Below, in pieces: positions 22,870 through 33,902 of a stretch of DNA of 64,000 nt. The notes below the pieces were generated by a model, which saw only the letters and a program-made list of their open reading frames with translations, had not been told where the DNA came from and searched no databases. A program made the position numbers and the translations under genes. Within the stretch, counting starts at the first letter, position 1, and each line of letters starts with the position of its first letter. Source of the DNA: Podospora bellae-mahoneyi (Eukaryota > Ascomycota > Sordariomycetes > Sordariales > Podosporaceae); assembly GCF_035222275.1 (NCBI RefSeq), contig NC_085884.1, forward strand, positions 2,480,001 through 2,544,000. Direction: 5' to 3'.

Positions 22870-23546
22870 ATGCTCACCAAGACATTCTTCGCCGTCGGCG
22901 CTCTCCTCATCCAGCTCGTCCACGGAGCTGCCGAGCCCCCCGTTTTCAGCTACTCCGTCGTCAAAGTCAAGTGGTCTCTCCCAGTCGACCCCAACAAACC
23001 CAACGGCGCCCGCGATTTTGTCACCGGTACCATCGAGGAGGCCATCGCCCAGATGGACGCCACTCACCCCGGCTGGAGCCAGACCTTCACCAGCAACATC
23101 CAGACCGTGGATCTTCACGCTTTGATGGCCCGTGGCAGCAGCCCGAGAGCCAGTCTGCCAACTGCCACTTGGACAGTGGAAAAGGAGCTGCCAACTGTGT
23201 CGACATCCGTGATGGCGTCCGTTACCTTGGATCCATTGACAGCCCTGCCCCCAATAGCTCCCCTCGCAGCTGCGGCCGTGTTAGCTGCGCTTACAACTCC
23301 GCTATTTGGTGGTGCAATGACGTATGTTTCTATTTTCCTTTTCTATCCCAATCTTCCATGCAGATATGCGCTGACTAGTTGTTGTAGAATGACTCCGTCA
23401 AGGAAATTGCCTGGAAGAATATTGCGAGCAGCGCCTGGTTTCTCCAGGACAACTGCTTGTACTACGAGGGAAGAACCGAGAAGGTTTCCGCCCAGGAGCT
23501 CATGAAGGACAAGTGGAATGTCTATGTGACTGGTGACAGGTGCTAA
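22870..23546 (+). pseudogene. Small secreted cysteine-rich protein gene, apparently broken
   Basis: The start codes for a clear signal peptide (MLTKTFFAVGALLIQLVHGA). The mature part begins FSYSVVKVKWSLPVDP. The second half has ordered cysteines (SANCHLDSG, SCGRVSCAYNSAIWWCND) and continues after an intron (23322-23387, GTATGT...GTAG) with WFLQDNCLYYEG and ends VYVTGDRC at 23546. This order matches a family of small secreted proteins in sordariomycetes whose role I do not know. The reading frame does not carry through from the first half to the second, so the copy looks broken, with about one break. Confidence 0.5.
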
Positions 23547-24453
23547 GTTGATCAGCATTGCGGCAACATGAGGGCTTGTTGATGGAGGCGGAGCAACAGG
23601 CGGATGAGCGGCCTGGACTTTGGAGAATAGCGGCCTGGAGTGATTTAGTCAGCAAACAATACATCAGCTAGGCTTGTTCCGTACGCTATCTCCCTTTCTG
23701 CTTGTGTAGACACTGGGTTGAAATGATGTGATTACGGCATAACTGATGTCTCCTACCCGTGCTTGATGGTATGGGATGATACCCAGGTTAGGGTTATTTA
23801 ATGTAGAGGACGGTTGACGTGCGAGGCTTGCGCTTGACGTAGTCAATTCGGACAATTCTGGTTGAAATTACGCATGTTGGCAAGGGGAGTCCGGAGGGTT
23901 TATGAGGTATAAGAGGACGTCGTGGGCAGTATACTCTACCTTCCTCTTTCTTTTCTTCTTTATCCGACAATTCAATCCTTTACCTGTGACCTACGCCTCT
24001 ACCCAGCCGTAGGCCCTTAACATTTGACAACCGAAATAAATCGGCGAGCTTCTCTGTGCCTGAGTCGAAACGCCTTGAGATGAAATGGAAGCTGGGTCAT
24101 GTGAGACATGAATTGGAAGGTTCAGTCGGCAGTTACTCTCCCTGCTGTTTACACTTGTTTGTGCCTCAGGAAGGAGTCACCACACCAGAAATGTCAGCAC
24201 GTTTGAGCTTGCCAATTACATCAACTTAACACTTCACACGTCATCTTCCTGCCACCTGAGCTGCCAGAGTCGCTCAGGCAAGAATGAGCACCGACTCCAG
24301 CTTAGGTTTGCTTTCTTCGATCATGAATCATCGATCTTCAACTGGTCATTATTCTCCCCCAGGCCACGTAACAGAGATACCACCGCTATTTTCATACTTT
24401 CCAGATCAACGATTTACTTTCCATCAACTTAGCCCAAAGCAAAGTTACGCAAC
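23547..24453. other. Spacer, promoter region of the disordered-protein gene
   Basis: No gene is visible. A pyrimidine-rich run (TTCCTCTTTCTTTTCTTCTT near 23940-23960) and the leader of the 24454 gene lie here. Confidence 0.35.
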
Positions 24454-25488
24454 ATGAACATGCCGCCACTCCGCCGCTACGGAGCCTCCTCGTCAATTTC
24501 CATCCTCGAGACCATCCTCGAGACCGATACACAACAAGAGGAACAAGACAGGGAATCGTTAGACTGTCCCACTTTGAAAAACTCCCACTCCTCTAACTCC
24601 TCCCTCGTGTCCACCAAAGCCGCCTCCCCGTATAACCTCGTCAGCCGCCCCCACCCCTGCCGCAGCGCCATCTCCGCTCTCCGATCAGGTGAACCAACCT
24701 ACACCTCAATCGTGAGCAACTCCAAGAAGGATGAGTCCAGACACGGACTTGGGTACGACCGTGAACGAAGCCGCTTTGCCCCATCCCCTTTGACCTTCCC
24801 ACCAACTCCGAAAAAAGAACCAACATCCAAGATTTTTCCCCTTAACAAACATGTGCCTTGGGCACCCCCAACCAGATTCTGGCTACCAGGACAGAAGACT
24901 AGATGGCACAAGCCCCCGCTCGGGAAGTTGATGACACCGGGGCAGTACCGCGCTTGGGAGAGGACAAAGACTGGGCCGAGGTGTCAGACTTACATGATGT
25001 ATCTTATGGCGTTTAAGCGGAACGTGAAGGGGCTTGTGCCTGCTCCGTATCGGAGGTTGGAGGATGGGAGTGAGGTGCCTGTTGAGTATTGGGGGATGGT
25101 TGTGGATCATGGTCATGTTGAGGAGGATAGTGGTGTTGAGATTATAATAGGGAGCAAGGCGGATCATGAGGCTGTGGATGTCAGGGCGGTGCAGGGTTTG
25201 AGTAAGGTGGCGTCACCGACGCAGAACGGTCACGCTGAAACTCCTGGGAGTGAGAGGATGATCCCTATCAGGGGTGGGTCGTATTCTTTGACCAAGCATG
25301 TGAACAGCAAGAAAAGGGACCACAGTGATAGCTCGGGTGATGAGAGAGCGAACAGATCCAAGAGGAGGTTGGTGGGGGGGGATGAGGTGGGGGATGGTGG
25401 GGAGAGTGAGAATGGTGTAGAGAAGGAGAATGATGCGAAGAAGGATGACTCTGGTGATGAGATGGAGGGGTTGGAGCAGACTGAATGA
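24454..25488 (+). CDS. Mostly disordered protein, probably nuclear, unknown function
   Basis: A single exon codes for 344 residues. Residues 1-120 are Ser- and Pro-rich. A central block (residues about 125-215, with HVPWAPPTRFWLPGQKTRWH, LGKLMTPGQYRAWERTKTGP and YMMYLMAFKRN) is Trp-, Arg- and Pro-rich and looks like the conserved part. The tail (residues 275-344) alternates basic (NRSKRRLV) and acidic runs, giving a likely nuclear localisation signal. There is no signal peptide or membrane segment. Two ATGs open the frame (MNM); I took the first. The strong G bias in the 3' half is typical of wobble positions in this genome's genes. Family not recognised. Confidence 0.6.
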   Translation: MNMPPLRRYGASSSISILETILETDTQQEEQDRESLDCPTLKNSHSSNSSLVSTKAASPYNLVSRPHPCRSAISALRSGEPTYTSIVSNSKKDESRHGLGYDRERSRFAPSPLTFPPTPKKEPTSKIFPLNKHVPWAPPTRFWLPGQKTRWHKPPLGKLMTPGQYRAWERTKTGPRCQTYMMYLMAFKRNVKGLVPAPYRRLEDGSEVPVEYWGMVVDHGHVEEDSGVEIIIGSKADHEAVDVRAVQGLSKVASPTQNGHAETPGSERMIPIRGGSYSLTKHVNSKKRDHSDSSGDERANRSKRRLVGGDEVGDGGESENGVEKENDAKKDDSGDEMEGLEQTE

Positions 25489-26283
25489 GGTGTATGGGCT
25501 GTACGAAACTTGGGCACGTGGGGGTTGTGTTTGTTAGTTATTATACAGCATTGTAGCGAAGCATGATAGTAAGCGATGAATTTATTAGTGGGGTGTCGTT
25601 ATTGGAGATATCTGGCTTAGTTGTCTCTTGGGCTTGTCCACTTACGTCTGTTACATTTAGAATCCTTCTCTTCTTCATGCCCACTGCTCGCCCACAAGTG
25701 CAAAGATAGTTTGATATGTCTTGAATTCATGCCAATGTGCCTTTGAAGATAACTAGCATGCTTCCAAAGAAAGTGGGCAGGCCTTAAAATGTCTCAATGG
25801 GCCTACTTTCTTTCAATCTTTTTTTGCAATGGCCCCCGAAAGATAGTTAATACGATTTTGATCTACCCATTCTATCCGAAGACCTGCTGAAGCATGCAGT
25901 GGGGATTCCAGTGGAGAGAAGAGGCCATGTGTAGTAGTAGCAGAGATTTATCATGACCATGAAGACATCAAAGACGCCAACTGTGCCTTGAAGTTGACGG
26001 GCCGTCAACTTCAAAGGTATTGCGAATGTTGAGCCACACTGTCCAACATGACTGGGATTCGGGTTGTCTTTCACCGTGACATGGGTATCAGGGGCATTAA
26101 AGTGTCTACAGGTCATTAGACCACTTGCGAGCTCATTCCTTCTCTGTCGAGTAGGTAGGTACCCTTGGATAGAAAGTTGACCCTTGGAACTATCCATCCT
26201 GATACTATATGTCTGTAATAAGGTATCCTCAACACTTGGTGTACAATACAAGGGAGTTCCTCAAACAGCCGTTAGTGATGCCG
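25489..26283. other. Spacer between convergent genes
   Basis: It should hold the 3' untranslated regions of the genes ending at 25488 (+) and 26284 (-). A minus-strand frame at 25847-26251 shows no motifs and is not called. Confidence 0.35.
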
Positions 26284-27602
26284 TCAATTTTCCCCTTTTT
26301 TTCCAGTTAAATACTGCTTCATCAGCTCAACCAGCTCTTCGCCGGTGGGATCTTGGGACAGAAACACCACATTCACGGCCGCAAAGCTAGATGTCAGACC
26401 CAAGAAAGCATCACTATGAGTAATCCTTGACTAATCAATTTCACAGAAGAGGAGGAAACATACGCAGCAGTGGCAGCAAACACCTCCACCCTTTTGGCCT
26501 TCGTCATGATTGCTAGCGCCAAAGCAAAGATCGCCGAGAATATCACCAAGGCCATGAACTTGAACTTGTTATTGTCGCCCAGGAAGTAGAGCACCACAAT
26601 GCTCAGCACTGGAAGCAGGGCTGCGACGACGGTGACGAATGTCTCGATGACGATTTGAAGATGAGACTCGCTGTAGATGTAAATACCAGTGCCGAGGTTT
26701 TTGGCCGCATCCTCCGGGTCCTACACCTTTATCAGCCACAACCTACATCTGGGCAGGGAACAGTGATGAACCGCTTTGCTAACCTTGATCTTGGCCCCGA
26801 AGAGTTTGTGATACCAGGGGAAGATGATGTCGTTCACCCAGCGGGAGAGGCGATCCAACGGCACCCGTGGGTTGATAGCCATGAGATCAGTTTCAAATTC
26901 TGGATCCCATGCATGCTGATCTGGGCCATGAATAGGATAATTCCCGTTGTCGGCACGACCAATCCATTCTCGGAGAAAGGTTAGATCCTGGAAGTTGGGA
27001 GGATTCAGTTTGGCGAGTGAGGCTTGGGTGAGGAGGGCCTTATCTATTCAAGCGAGGGAAGTTAGAGATGCGGAAAAGACAGAATAGGTAAAAGAGAAAC
27101 GATAATGCGTACTGTATTTTGCCAGCTTCAGTTGAATCAGCTGCATGGTTGCCCATTGTTGTCCTGCTTCCGGATCCCCTTGAAGTGCAAGGGTAATCCA
27201 GTCCCTGTCAAAGAACTGTCGCATTCGACAGGAGTGTGTTCGGTCCATTGCTGCCAGCTTCTCCAGGTGATCCTGGAGGAAAATGATCTCGGCCTGTTGA
27301 TACAGTAGGCTTAGACAATTCAGGTACTTGAAACGACGGAAAATGGCATACTCGTCTTGTCTAGCGAGCAAGGCTGCCAATCTGCCATATCCTTTGCTGC
27401 CTGTATCGGCGGTACCGTTGATATTCTTATTTTCGGCTGCATCACTTGCCGAAGCATTGGCATCTGGCGTCGCGCAGTTCTCGGCTGAGCCACCATGGCG
27501 CGGACTCGTATTACCTGTTATGGTATGGGGAGTTGCTTGGGATTGAGCTGCGGTCATCGCTAAAGTTGGGACAGTACCTTGCACGTGGACTGGCTGTTTC
27601 AT
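26284..27602 (-). CDS. DUF6594-like fungal membrane protein
   Basis: Four exons on the minus strand (27602-27113, 27043-26784, 26720-26464, 26386-26284) give 369 residues with all splice sites canonical (GTACGC..ATAG, GTTAGC..GTAG, GTATGT..CTAG). After a disordered N-terminus (residues 1-68) comes the family opening GYGRLAALLARQDEYAIFRR, then a helical part (LLYQQAEIIFLQDHLEKLAA). The C-terminal third has hydrophobic helices (VIETFVTVVAALLPVLSIVV, FMALVIFSAIFALALAI, FAAVNVVFLS), as in DUF6594 proteins, which end in a membrane region. The biochemical role of the family is unknown; such genes are numerous in filamentous ascomycetes. The reading frame is intact over all exons, so this looks functional. 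Confidence 0.75.
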
Positions 27603-28864
27603 TGTATTGGGAAAATCTCTTCGCGTTTGGAACAGACCTCGTTCTGTCTATTTAACCACAACCCGTGAGGGGAAGTTAATGGACTTGAGACCGCACGTAA
27701 GACCAAGACATGCTGTATTACTGTTGCACACCTCACTGATGTTTAGGTCGGCATGGCTTTTGTTGGTCTTGCCTTAATGGTGGGCGGCTTTGGATGAGGC
27801 TCTGGAACTGGGAACTTGTGATTTCACGGATAGCAACATAAGTTTGTGTCGCACGAGGGTCGCTAGGGATTAGCTATTGGATAGAATGGTGTTACAGAGC
27901 GGCAATAAATCGATGCGGTGTGATATCTTTCATGTGGGCTTATTGAATGACCAAAGTCAGCTTCGGTGTTTACATCTGAATAGGGGTTCAGGGTCATGCT
28001 GAGCTCCCGTCTTCCGAACCGGTGGCCCGTGCACGCCAATCTTCGACCATGAACCCAACAATTCCAATACCGTACGATTCATCCCTGATCCTGTGGCTAA
28101 TGATTGTTGACCGACAATGGGATAGAAGTTCAAGTAAATGAACTAGGGATTCGGAAACGTTCGGACCGTCCTTCGCGCTAAATAAACCCAAAACATCATA
28201 TTCGATGTCGTGACATTTTGCCGAAAACCAGAAAAGTGATTCTGATTTGGCAGGCACCTCTTGGGTCGATTAACTGGTACCTACTGCATCTCAATAAACA
28301 CTGTAATAACGATTGGCTTATTAATAGTAAAGAGTCACATTAACCTATTCATTATATTCCGAACCCTCTTCAGTATAGCTTTTAATTATGGTTTAGGATA
28401 CTGTCTTGAGTTGATACTTGCTTTGCAATGACAGTCATGTTGACCACGTCACGGTAGGCAGGAACATACAGCTGTCTTCAAAACACAGTTGGGACGCAAG
28501 TGCCATGGTCAGCCGGAGGGCGCCTCATGCCAGAGCAGTAAGAGTCGACGATAAGTCGACAATGGCCACGAAGGTTTCGATGCAAGCTATTGCCTAGTCA
28601 TTAAGCAAATGATTGTCATATGAAAAATACATCAAACATCATTGCGTCTAAGGAGTCGTCATGCGTTCATAATGATTGTATGTATGGTCGCTGGTCTCAA
28701 ACATGTTTTGTTTGAACATTCCAATGGGTAATGAATACACCGATGATGAGTGAAAAGCGGGTGTTCCCCCACTATGCCTCCTCTCAGCCAAAATGAATGG
28801 GAACCATACTTTGGGAAAACTCTGAAACATCACTGTCTGTTATCAAGAGACAAGACCCAGGGAA
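27603..28864. other. Spacer without a supported gene
   Basis: The divergent promoters of the DUF6594-like gene and the 28865 gene lie here. Short frames (for example minus 27994-28257) have no support. Confidence 0.35.
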
Positions 28865-30037
28865 ATGGCACTTTCTAGACGTCCTTACCTGCACGCTGAC
28901 CACGTCAGGCAGTTGGAGCTTGATCGCCTGAACTGGTTGCATGTTGGAGCTGCACTACGAGGAGGTTATGTAAGTATTGAGGATGAGGATCATGCAACTG
29001 AACTGAGAAAAGCCGACGAGAAGGCAAGGATGGAGGAGTGGAAGAAGGTAAGTGCATTTTTTTTCAAATCATTCAGTTTAATATGCACGCTGCGTACCTT
29101 TGTGGCGCCGTTTGTTGATGGGAATTACCATTTGCCATCCAGGGTCCATTTGTCAAACGGATGTGGGTGCAGGACGAACAGCGTGAGAGCTTCCGCTTGA
29201 TAACTGTAGGGCTCGACAGCATGGCTAGGTCTGCGAGTGGCGAACCTGTCAGTTTTGTACCAGCCAGTACCATCTCTGAATATAACCTCGGTCCCATCAT
29301 TAAGATTCCAGAGACTTTCTTCAACACAGCTAGCGCCATCATGTCTTGTACCGAGGCGGTCGACATCACGTGGATGGGAAGTGACAAAGTTGAGCGTCAG
29401 GATCGCTGGGTGGTCCTTCCTGTTGTATCCGGAATAAGGATGCCGCTTCTCGGCGAAAGGTTCATGACCTGCTTTGGTCAGCTTCTGCTTAGCGTGGAGC
29501 CAACTGGAACCGTCGCTGTCGCTAGTGATGAGGAAGACCGACCGCAGAAAAAGGGAGGGAAGCCTATGATGGGGGTAAGTAATGGGGCACACGATGGCGT
29601 TCGTGCCACTGCTGTCGCTAACTCCCGAATGTCATTACCAGGGTAAAGAAGCATCATCCAAAAAGCCAGTGCAGAGGGACATCATCATGGCCCATAATCC
29701 CGATTCGGCACCAGCGAGTCAAAACGTGGCGGGACGGCAAGCTGCACAGATCGCTAGAGAGCAAAGAGTGTATGAGGATTTTGTCAGTAGTAGCCAACAC
29801 ACGAACCAGCCAACGGCAAACCGTGATCATCAGACGCTAGCCTACTATGACAACTTCCGCAGCTACAGAGACGCGAGGTCTCTTGATATGCATGTCACTG
29901 AACGGGAGCATTGGGCAGCGTACTGGCAGCTTCATACACCACGCTTCGATCATCGGTTGCTTATGCCAACAGAACGAGAACTGCGGGATCAAGCTGGGCT
30001 CCCTAAACCATATTCAAAAGGACCACCAAGGAAGTAA
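28865..30037 (+). CDS. Three-exon protein with a retropepsin-like middle part
   Basis: Exons 28865-29047, 29143-29574 and 29642-30037 (all phase 0, GTAAGT donors, ATCCAG and ACCAG acceptors) give 336 residues. Exon 1 is a short helical N-terminus. In exon 2 the segment FRLITVGLDSMARSASG, then ASTISEYNLGP, FFNTASAIMSCTEAVDITWM, RWVVLPVVSG and MPLLGERFM follows the strand order of a retropepsin-type aspartic protease fold as found in fungal host proteins. The expected catalytic DSG/DTG is replaced by DSM, so it is probably not a protease. Exon 3 is charged and Gln/Arg-rich (AGRQAAQIAREQRVYEDF, MHVTEREHWAAYWQLHTPRF). The fold call is an inference; the gene model is solid. Confidence 0.65.
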
Positions 30038-31115
30038 TCTAGGTAGACACTTTTTTACATTGGTCTGTAGGGCTTTTGTACCGAGTTTTGAGCCAAAACA
30101 CTAGTCACGATTACTATCTACCTATGGAAAATACATACTCTGGTACTGAGTAGGTACTAACCCAAAATTAGTGCCCAAGTACCTTATCTTCCATGAAGAC
30201 AGTGACCACCTATGTGAGACATTGCTCTATCCCACCACCATACACAAGGTCCTCGAGTATTTTAGACATAGCGGAAATACATTTGGTAACTGTAAGAGAT
30301 AACAGCCAAGGGTTTACTGCAGGGTGTGTGCTGTGTGAAGTGTGCTAGAGACTGAAGCTGGCTAAAAGGCTACGTACACTGGGGCACTATCTTAGGTGAA
30401 ACACATCCACTTGACAGTCATAACTCGTGTACCCTGATGCGTAATTCTCCAAAGTCCAAGCTATTTTTGACCTAACCTCTAGAACACATCCAACTTAATT
30501 CCAGAACTGGAAACTGCAGCTGTTTACTTTGGAGGGAGCAAAGTAACAGGAGCACAAGGAGGAGCGTGGGCTTGACAATAGATAAAGGTAGATAACAATA
30601 GAAAGCGCAGATAGCAACTTTGCACACGAAGGCACATGTATATCTGACGAGGACCATCGAAAGCACAAAAGCCATTCAGCAATGATCGCTTTTTCGATTT
30701 CGAGATTCGGACGGTAAATCTCACGTACAAGATATCGTTTCATCGCTGTGAGCAGTGTTGAAGAAGGGATTTGGAGTAACACAATTTGCAGCGTCTGATA
30801 TTTAATTCACTTGGAAACACTGGTTGTGGTGCTGGGGAAGTGAATTGCTGCTAACGCTCGCCAGGCATTTACTCCATCGGTTATCGCCGTATATATTGAT
30901 TTTCTAAATCTCTGTTTTCCTGTTTTCCCGCAACATGTTTATAGGCCACTACTCACCCTTCCTTACCGCGCTCGAGTTGCTGACAAGAATTTCCAGATTC
31001 TCGCATTTCGAAGTGGAGGTCAGCCTTTTAACAAGAGTTCAACACCAAGTCCTCTTGGGGTAGACAATCAAGTATCTACCCAGTCAAACGTTGTCCCTGT
31101 TCTTCGCCAAAAAAA
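30038..31115. other. Spacer without a supported gene
   Basis: AT content rises slightly and only unsupported short frames are present. The promoter of the 31116 gene is presumably at its right end. Confidence 0.35.
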
Positions 31116-31469
31116 ATGGTAAGCAACATCACCGCCCCACGGAAGACTGAGACTTCTAACCTTAGTACAAGTGTTTTAGCTCGATCGAGCTTTCATTACC
31201 TTGTGCTACAACTCGCTGTCACCGGCGGAGTCCTGTACATATGCTACTCATTGGTCCGAAAAGACGGCCAGGGTCTGGGGGCTTACCTAAGACGTAGGCT
31301 TCGCAAATCAAGTGCGAGACCAAGTACAGCTGAACTACCGTTGCATATAATGCGACCTCAACCGCGTTTAATCGAAGAAATACTGAACCTGCCTCCCCCT
31401 TCACCGGTCTGGCAACAAAGGGGCAAAGAAAGAAGAGTTAATTACGACTCGACTGTCACGCGGATATGA
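31116..31469 (+). CDS. Small single-pass membrane protein, unknown
   Basis: A 117-residue open frame starts at an ATG with an A-rich context (CCAAAAAAAATGG). It has one membrane segment at residues about 27-48 (FHYLVLQLAVTGGVLYICYS), then a basic stretch (YLRRRLRKSSARP) that should face the cytosol and a proline-rich tail. The size and layout resemble the genes at 41.3 and 54.8 kb, but no splice acceptor here would put the start codon in frame as a separate exon. No family is recognised. Confidence 0.4.
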   Translation: MVSNITAPRKTETSNLSTSVLARSSFHYLVLQLAVTGGVLYICYSLVRKDGQGLGAYLRRRLRKSSARPSTAELPLHIMRPQPRLIEEILNLPPPSPVWQQRGKERRVNYDSTVTRI

Positions 31470-31812
31470 CGTGTCGGGAAGTTCACTGCTCTGGCAAAAT
31501 CAGTAGCCCGAAACAGCAACTACCACCGAGAAGGCGGCAACACGGGATTCAGGAGGGTAGATGTGGCACAAAGTTTATCGAGAGTGATATCTACAGGAAA
31601 GGGGTAAAGATGATGTGGGAAGCTGTGGAACCTGGCGAGCTCACATCTATGTCAACGGGGTAGTGCTTTACGTTGGGCAGGTAAACATCAAGTCAATGGT
31701 TTATTTATGACAAAAGAGAGAGGCAATTGTTCATGAATGCCGAGAGCGATCTGTGTGGCTATTTCTCGACATTTCACACCTACTGATGTGACCAAAACTA
31801 TCGGGCCTGAAC
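31470..31812. other. Spacer downstream of the first GMC gene
   Basis: It holds 3' regions of the convergent genes ending at 31469 (+) and 31813 (-). Nothing else is recognised. Confidence 0.35.
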
Positions 31813-33902
31813 TTACCCCTGAAGGATATCATCCGCAATCTTCTCCGCCAGCATATCTACCACACGTTAGCCAACCGACTCCCAAGGCGAACATCCAACG
31901 GGCGATAACTCACAAACAGTACTCTGCGGATGCCCCGGCGGCAATATCGGAAAAGAACTCGCATCCACAACCCTCAACCCACTCACCCCCCTAACCCTCG
32001 CCTTGGAATCCAACACCGCCATTGGATCCCCCTCCCTCCCCATCTTACACGTACAAGCCGGATGCCACAGAGTCATCAAGCTATTCCTAATTGCTTCCAA
32101 AATCTCCCCATCACTCTGCACCTCCGGCCCAGGGTAGGCCTCCTCCCCGGCTACAATCGGCGCCAGCCCACTAGAGGTAAACACCTGTCTAGCCCTCTTA
32201 TACGCCGCAATTGCCAACTCTTGATCCGCCCGATCCGTCAACCAAGCAGGGTTGATAACAGGTAAATCAGCCGTACTAGCAGAAGTAATCGTCACATTCC
32301 CTCTTGACAGGGGAGTGTTTAGGACGTTGAGAATAGTAGCATATTGCCTCCCGTCTGAGGGCTGGACAAGCAAAAAGTTGCTAAAGTCACCTACAAAGCC
32401 AGCGCCGGAGATGTATTCTACCTCTGGCCAGTCAGGTGGAAACTGGGCGAGTTTTGCTTGGGTGGATGGTGAGAATTGGGTTTGGCGGAGGGGATGGGGG
32501 ATCTTCTCCCAGGCTAAAAAGTCCGCGACGGGGTTGGTCAGTGTGCCGGATTGGTTCGTTGTGTACTGAACCAATTGCTCGGCGAGGTAGATTGGGTCCC
32601 GGGCTTCTTTGGTGAGGGTGATGAGGTCGACGGGGTAGGAGGGGCCGAAGGTGGGGTGGTCCCACATGTTTTGGCCTACGCCTGGGAGGTTGGATAGGAT
32701 GGGGATGTTGTGGGCTTGGAGTTGATCAGCGGGGCCGATACCCGACACCATGAGGAGTTGAGGGGAGTGGAAGGCACCGGCGGAGATGATGACTTCTTTG
32801 CTTGCGGATAGGGTGTACGAAACCAGCCCTGTTTTTACACGGACACCGGTGGCCTTTTTGTTGCTGTTGAAGAGGATCTTTTCCGCGCGGGTGGCAGTGT
32901 AGACTTTGAGGTTGAACAGGTTATTAACGAGAGCCGTCTTGAGGAAGGAAGACGCAGAGCTGGAACGGGTCTGGTCTACCGGCCGGATGGTGGAGGTGCA
33001 GTATTGAGCTCCCATGAGGCTGCCGCTGTTAAAGTCCGGTGCCTCGCCTATCCCGATTGTGGCAAAACCAGCTTTCAGCCAGGTGGAAAACGATTGCGCG
33101 TAATTGGCGAAGGAGACGTGAAGAGGGTTGTTGCTGGTGGCCGGGAACGCTGCGGCGTTGTACCCTGGTGTGGAGTTGGCGAAGCGTTTGTTCATGTTTG
33201 GTGGTGTGAACTGGACGCTCTTCTGGAAGTACGGTAGAGTGTTGGAAAAGGTGTAGCTTGAGTCGTTGACAGAGTCGGCCCACAGCTGCATCGACTGGAC
33301 TGTTGGACGCTGGTAGATCATGAAGTTCAGGGCTGATCTGTATCATAACAGTCAGTTATGTGACAGAAGAGAGTTGTCTTCCAGTATGAAGGTTCTTACG
33401 ATCCGCCCACACATTTTCCCCTGGCAAAATGAATGTCCCTAAAGTTTGTACCTGGCTGGTTTTTGGCAACAAAGTTCCAGTCCACAAGCGGATTGGAATT
33501 CGAGGGATCGCTGCCGATTAGCAGAACATCTAGCCCAGGGGTACTGCTGATGATTGGATTCGTCAGGTCATAGTAGCTGCCTTGAATGTGCAAAGTCAGC
33601 TCAGCAAGCCCAGCAACGGAAGGACAACAAATCTCACCTGCTTCAACAAGAGCAACTCTGGCACCGCTCTGGGCCAAACGCACAGCAAGCGTGGTACCCG
33701 CTGTGCCTGCGCCCACCACCACATACTCATACTCCGTTGATGTCCCGAGCACAGGAGTTAGGCCGCCCAGTGAGTCAGGAATAAGATTCCTGAGTCGGTT
33801 AACAAAGTCTTCAAGAACATGATTTGGTTGTTGGGATTGGCGGGGTGGGATGCGAGCCGCTGAGGCGACCGCGGCTGTGAAGGACAGCCAGGAGAGAAGC
33901 AT
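31813..33902 (-). CDS. Secreted GMC flavin oxidoreductase (aryl-alcohol oxidase-like, AA3 type)
   Basis: Four exons (33902-33638, 33580-33400, 33337-31914, 31856-31813) give 637 residues. A signal peptide (MLLSWLSFTAAVASAA) is followed by the FAD-binding YVVVGAGTAGTTLAVRL and LVEAG. The GMC signature spans an intron (FARGKCVGGS joined to SALNFMIYQ), and the second signature is GAFHSPQLLMVSGIGP. The C-terminus has both active-site histidines (LWHPACTCKMG and ILPPGHPQS) and ends MLAEKIADDILQG. The first intron (33581-33637, 57 nt) could also be read through, but its removal gives the normal EAGSYYDL junction. Such enzymes oxidise alcohols outside the cell, often making hydrogen peroxide. A second GMC gene and a heme peroxidase lie next to it. 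Exact substrate unknown. Confidence 0.85.

Noticed and set aside
31116-31469. Start-codon intron in the 31.1 kb membrane-protein gene (ATG followed by GTAAGC)
   Set aside because: No AG acceptor upstream of the membrane segment restores the frame, so I kept the unspliced model.
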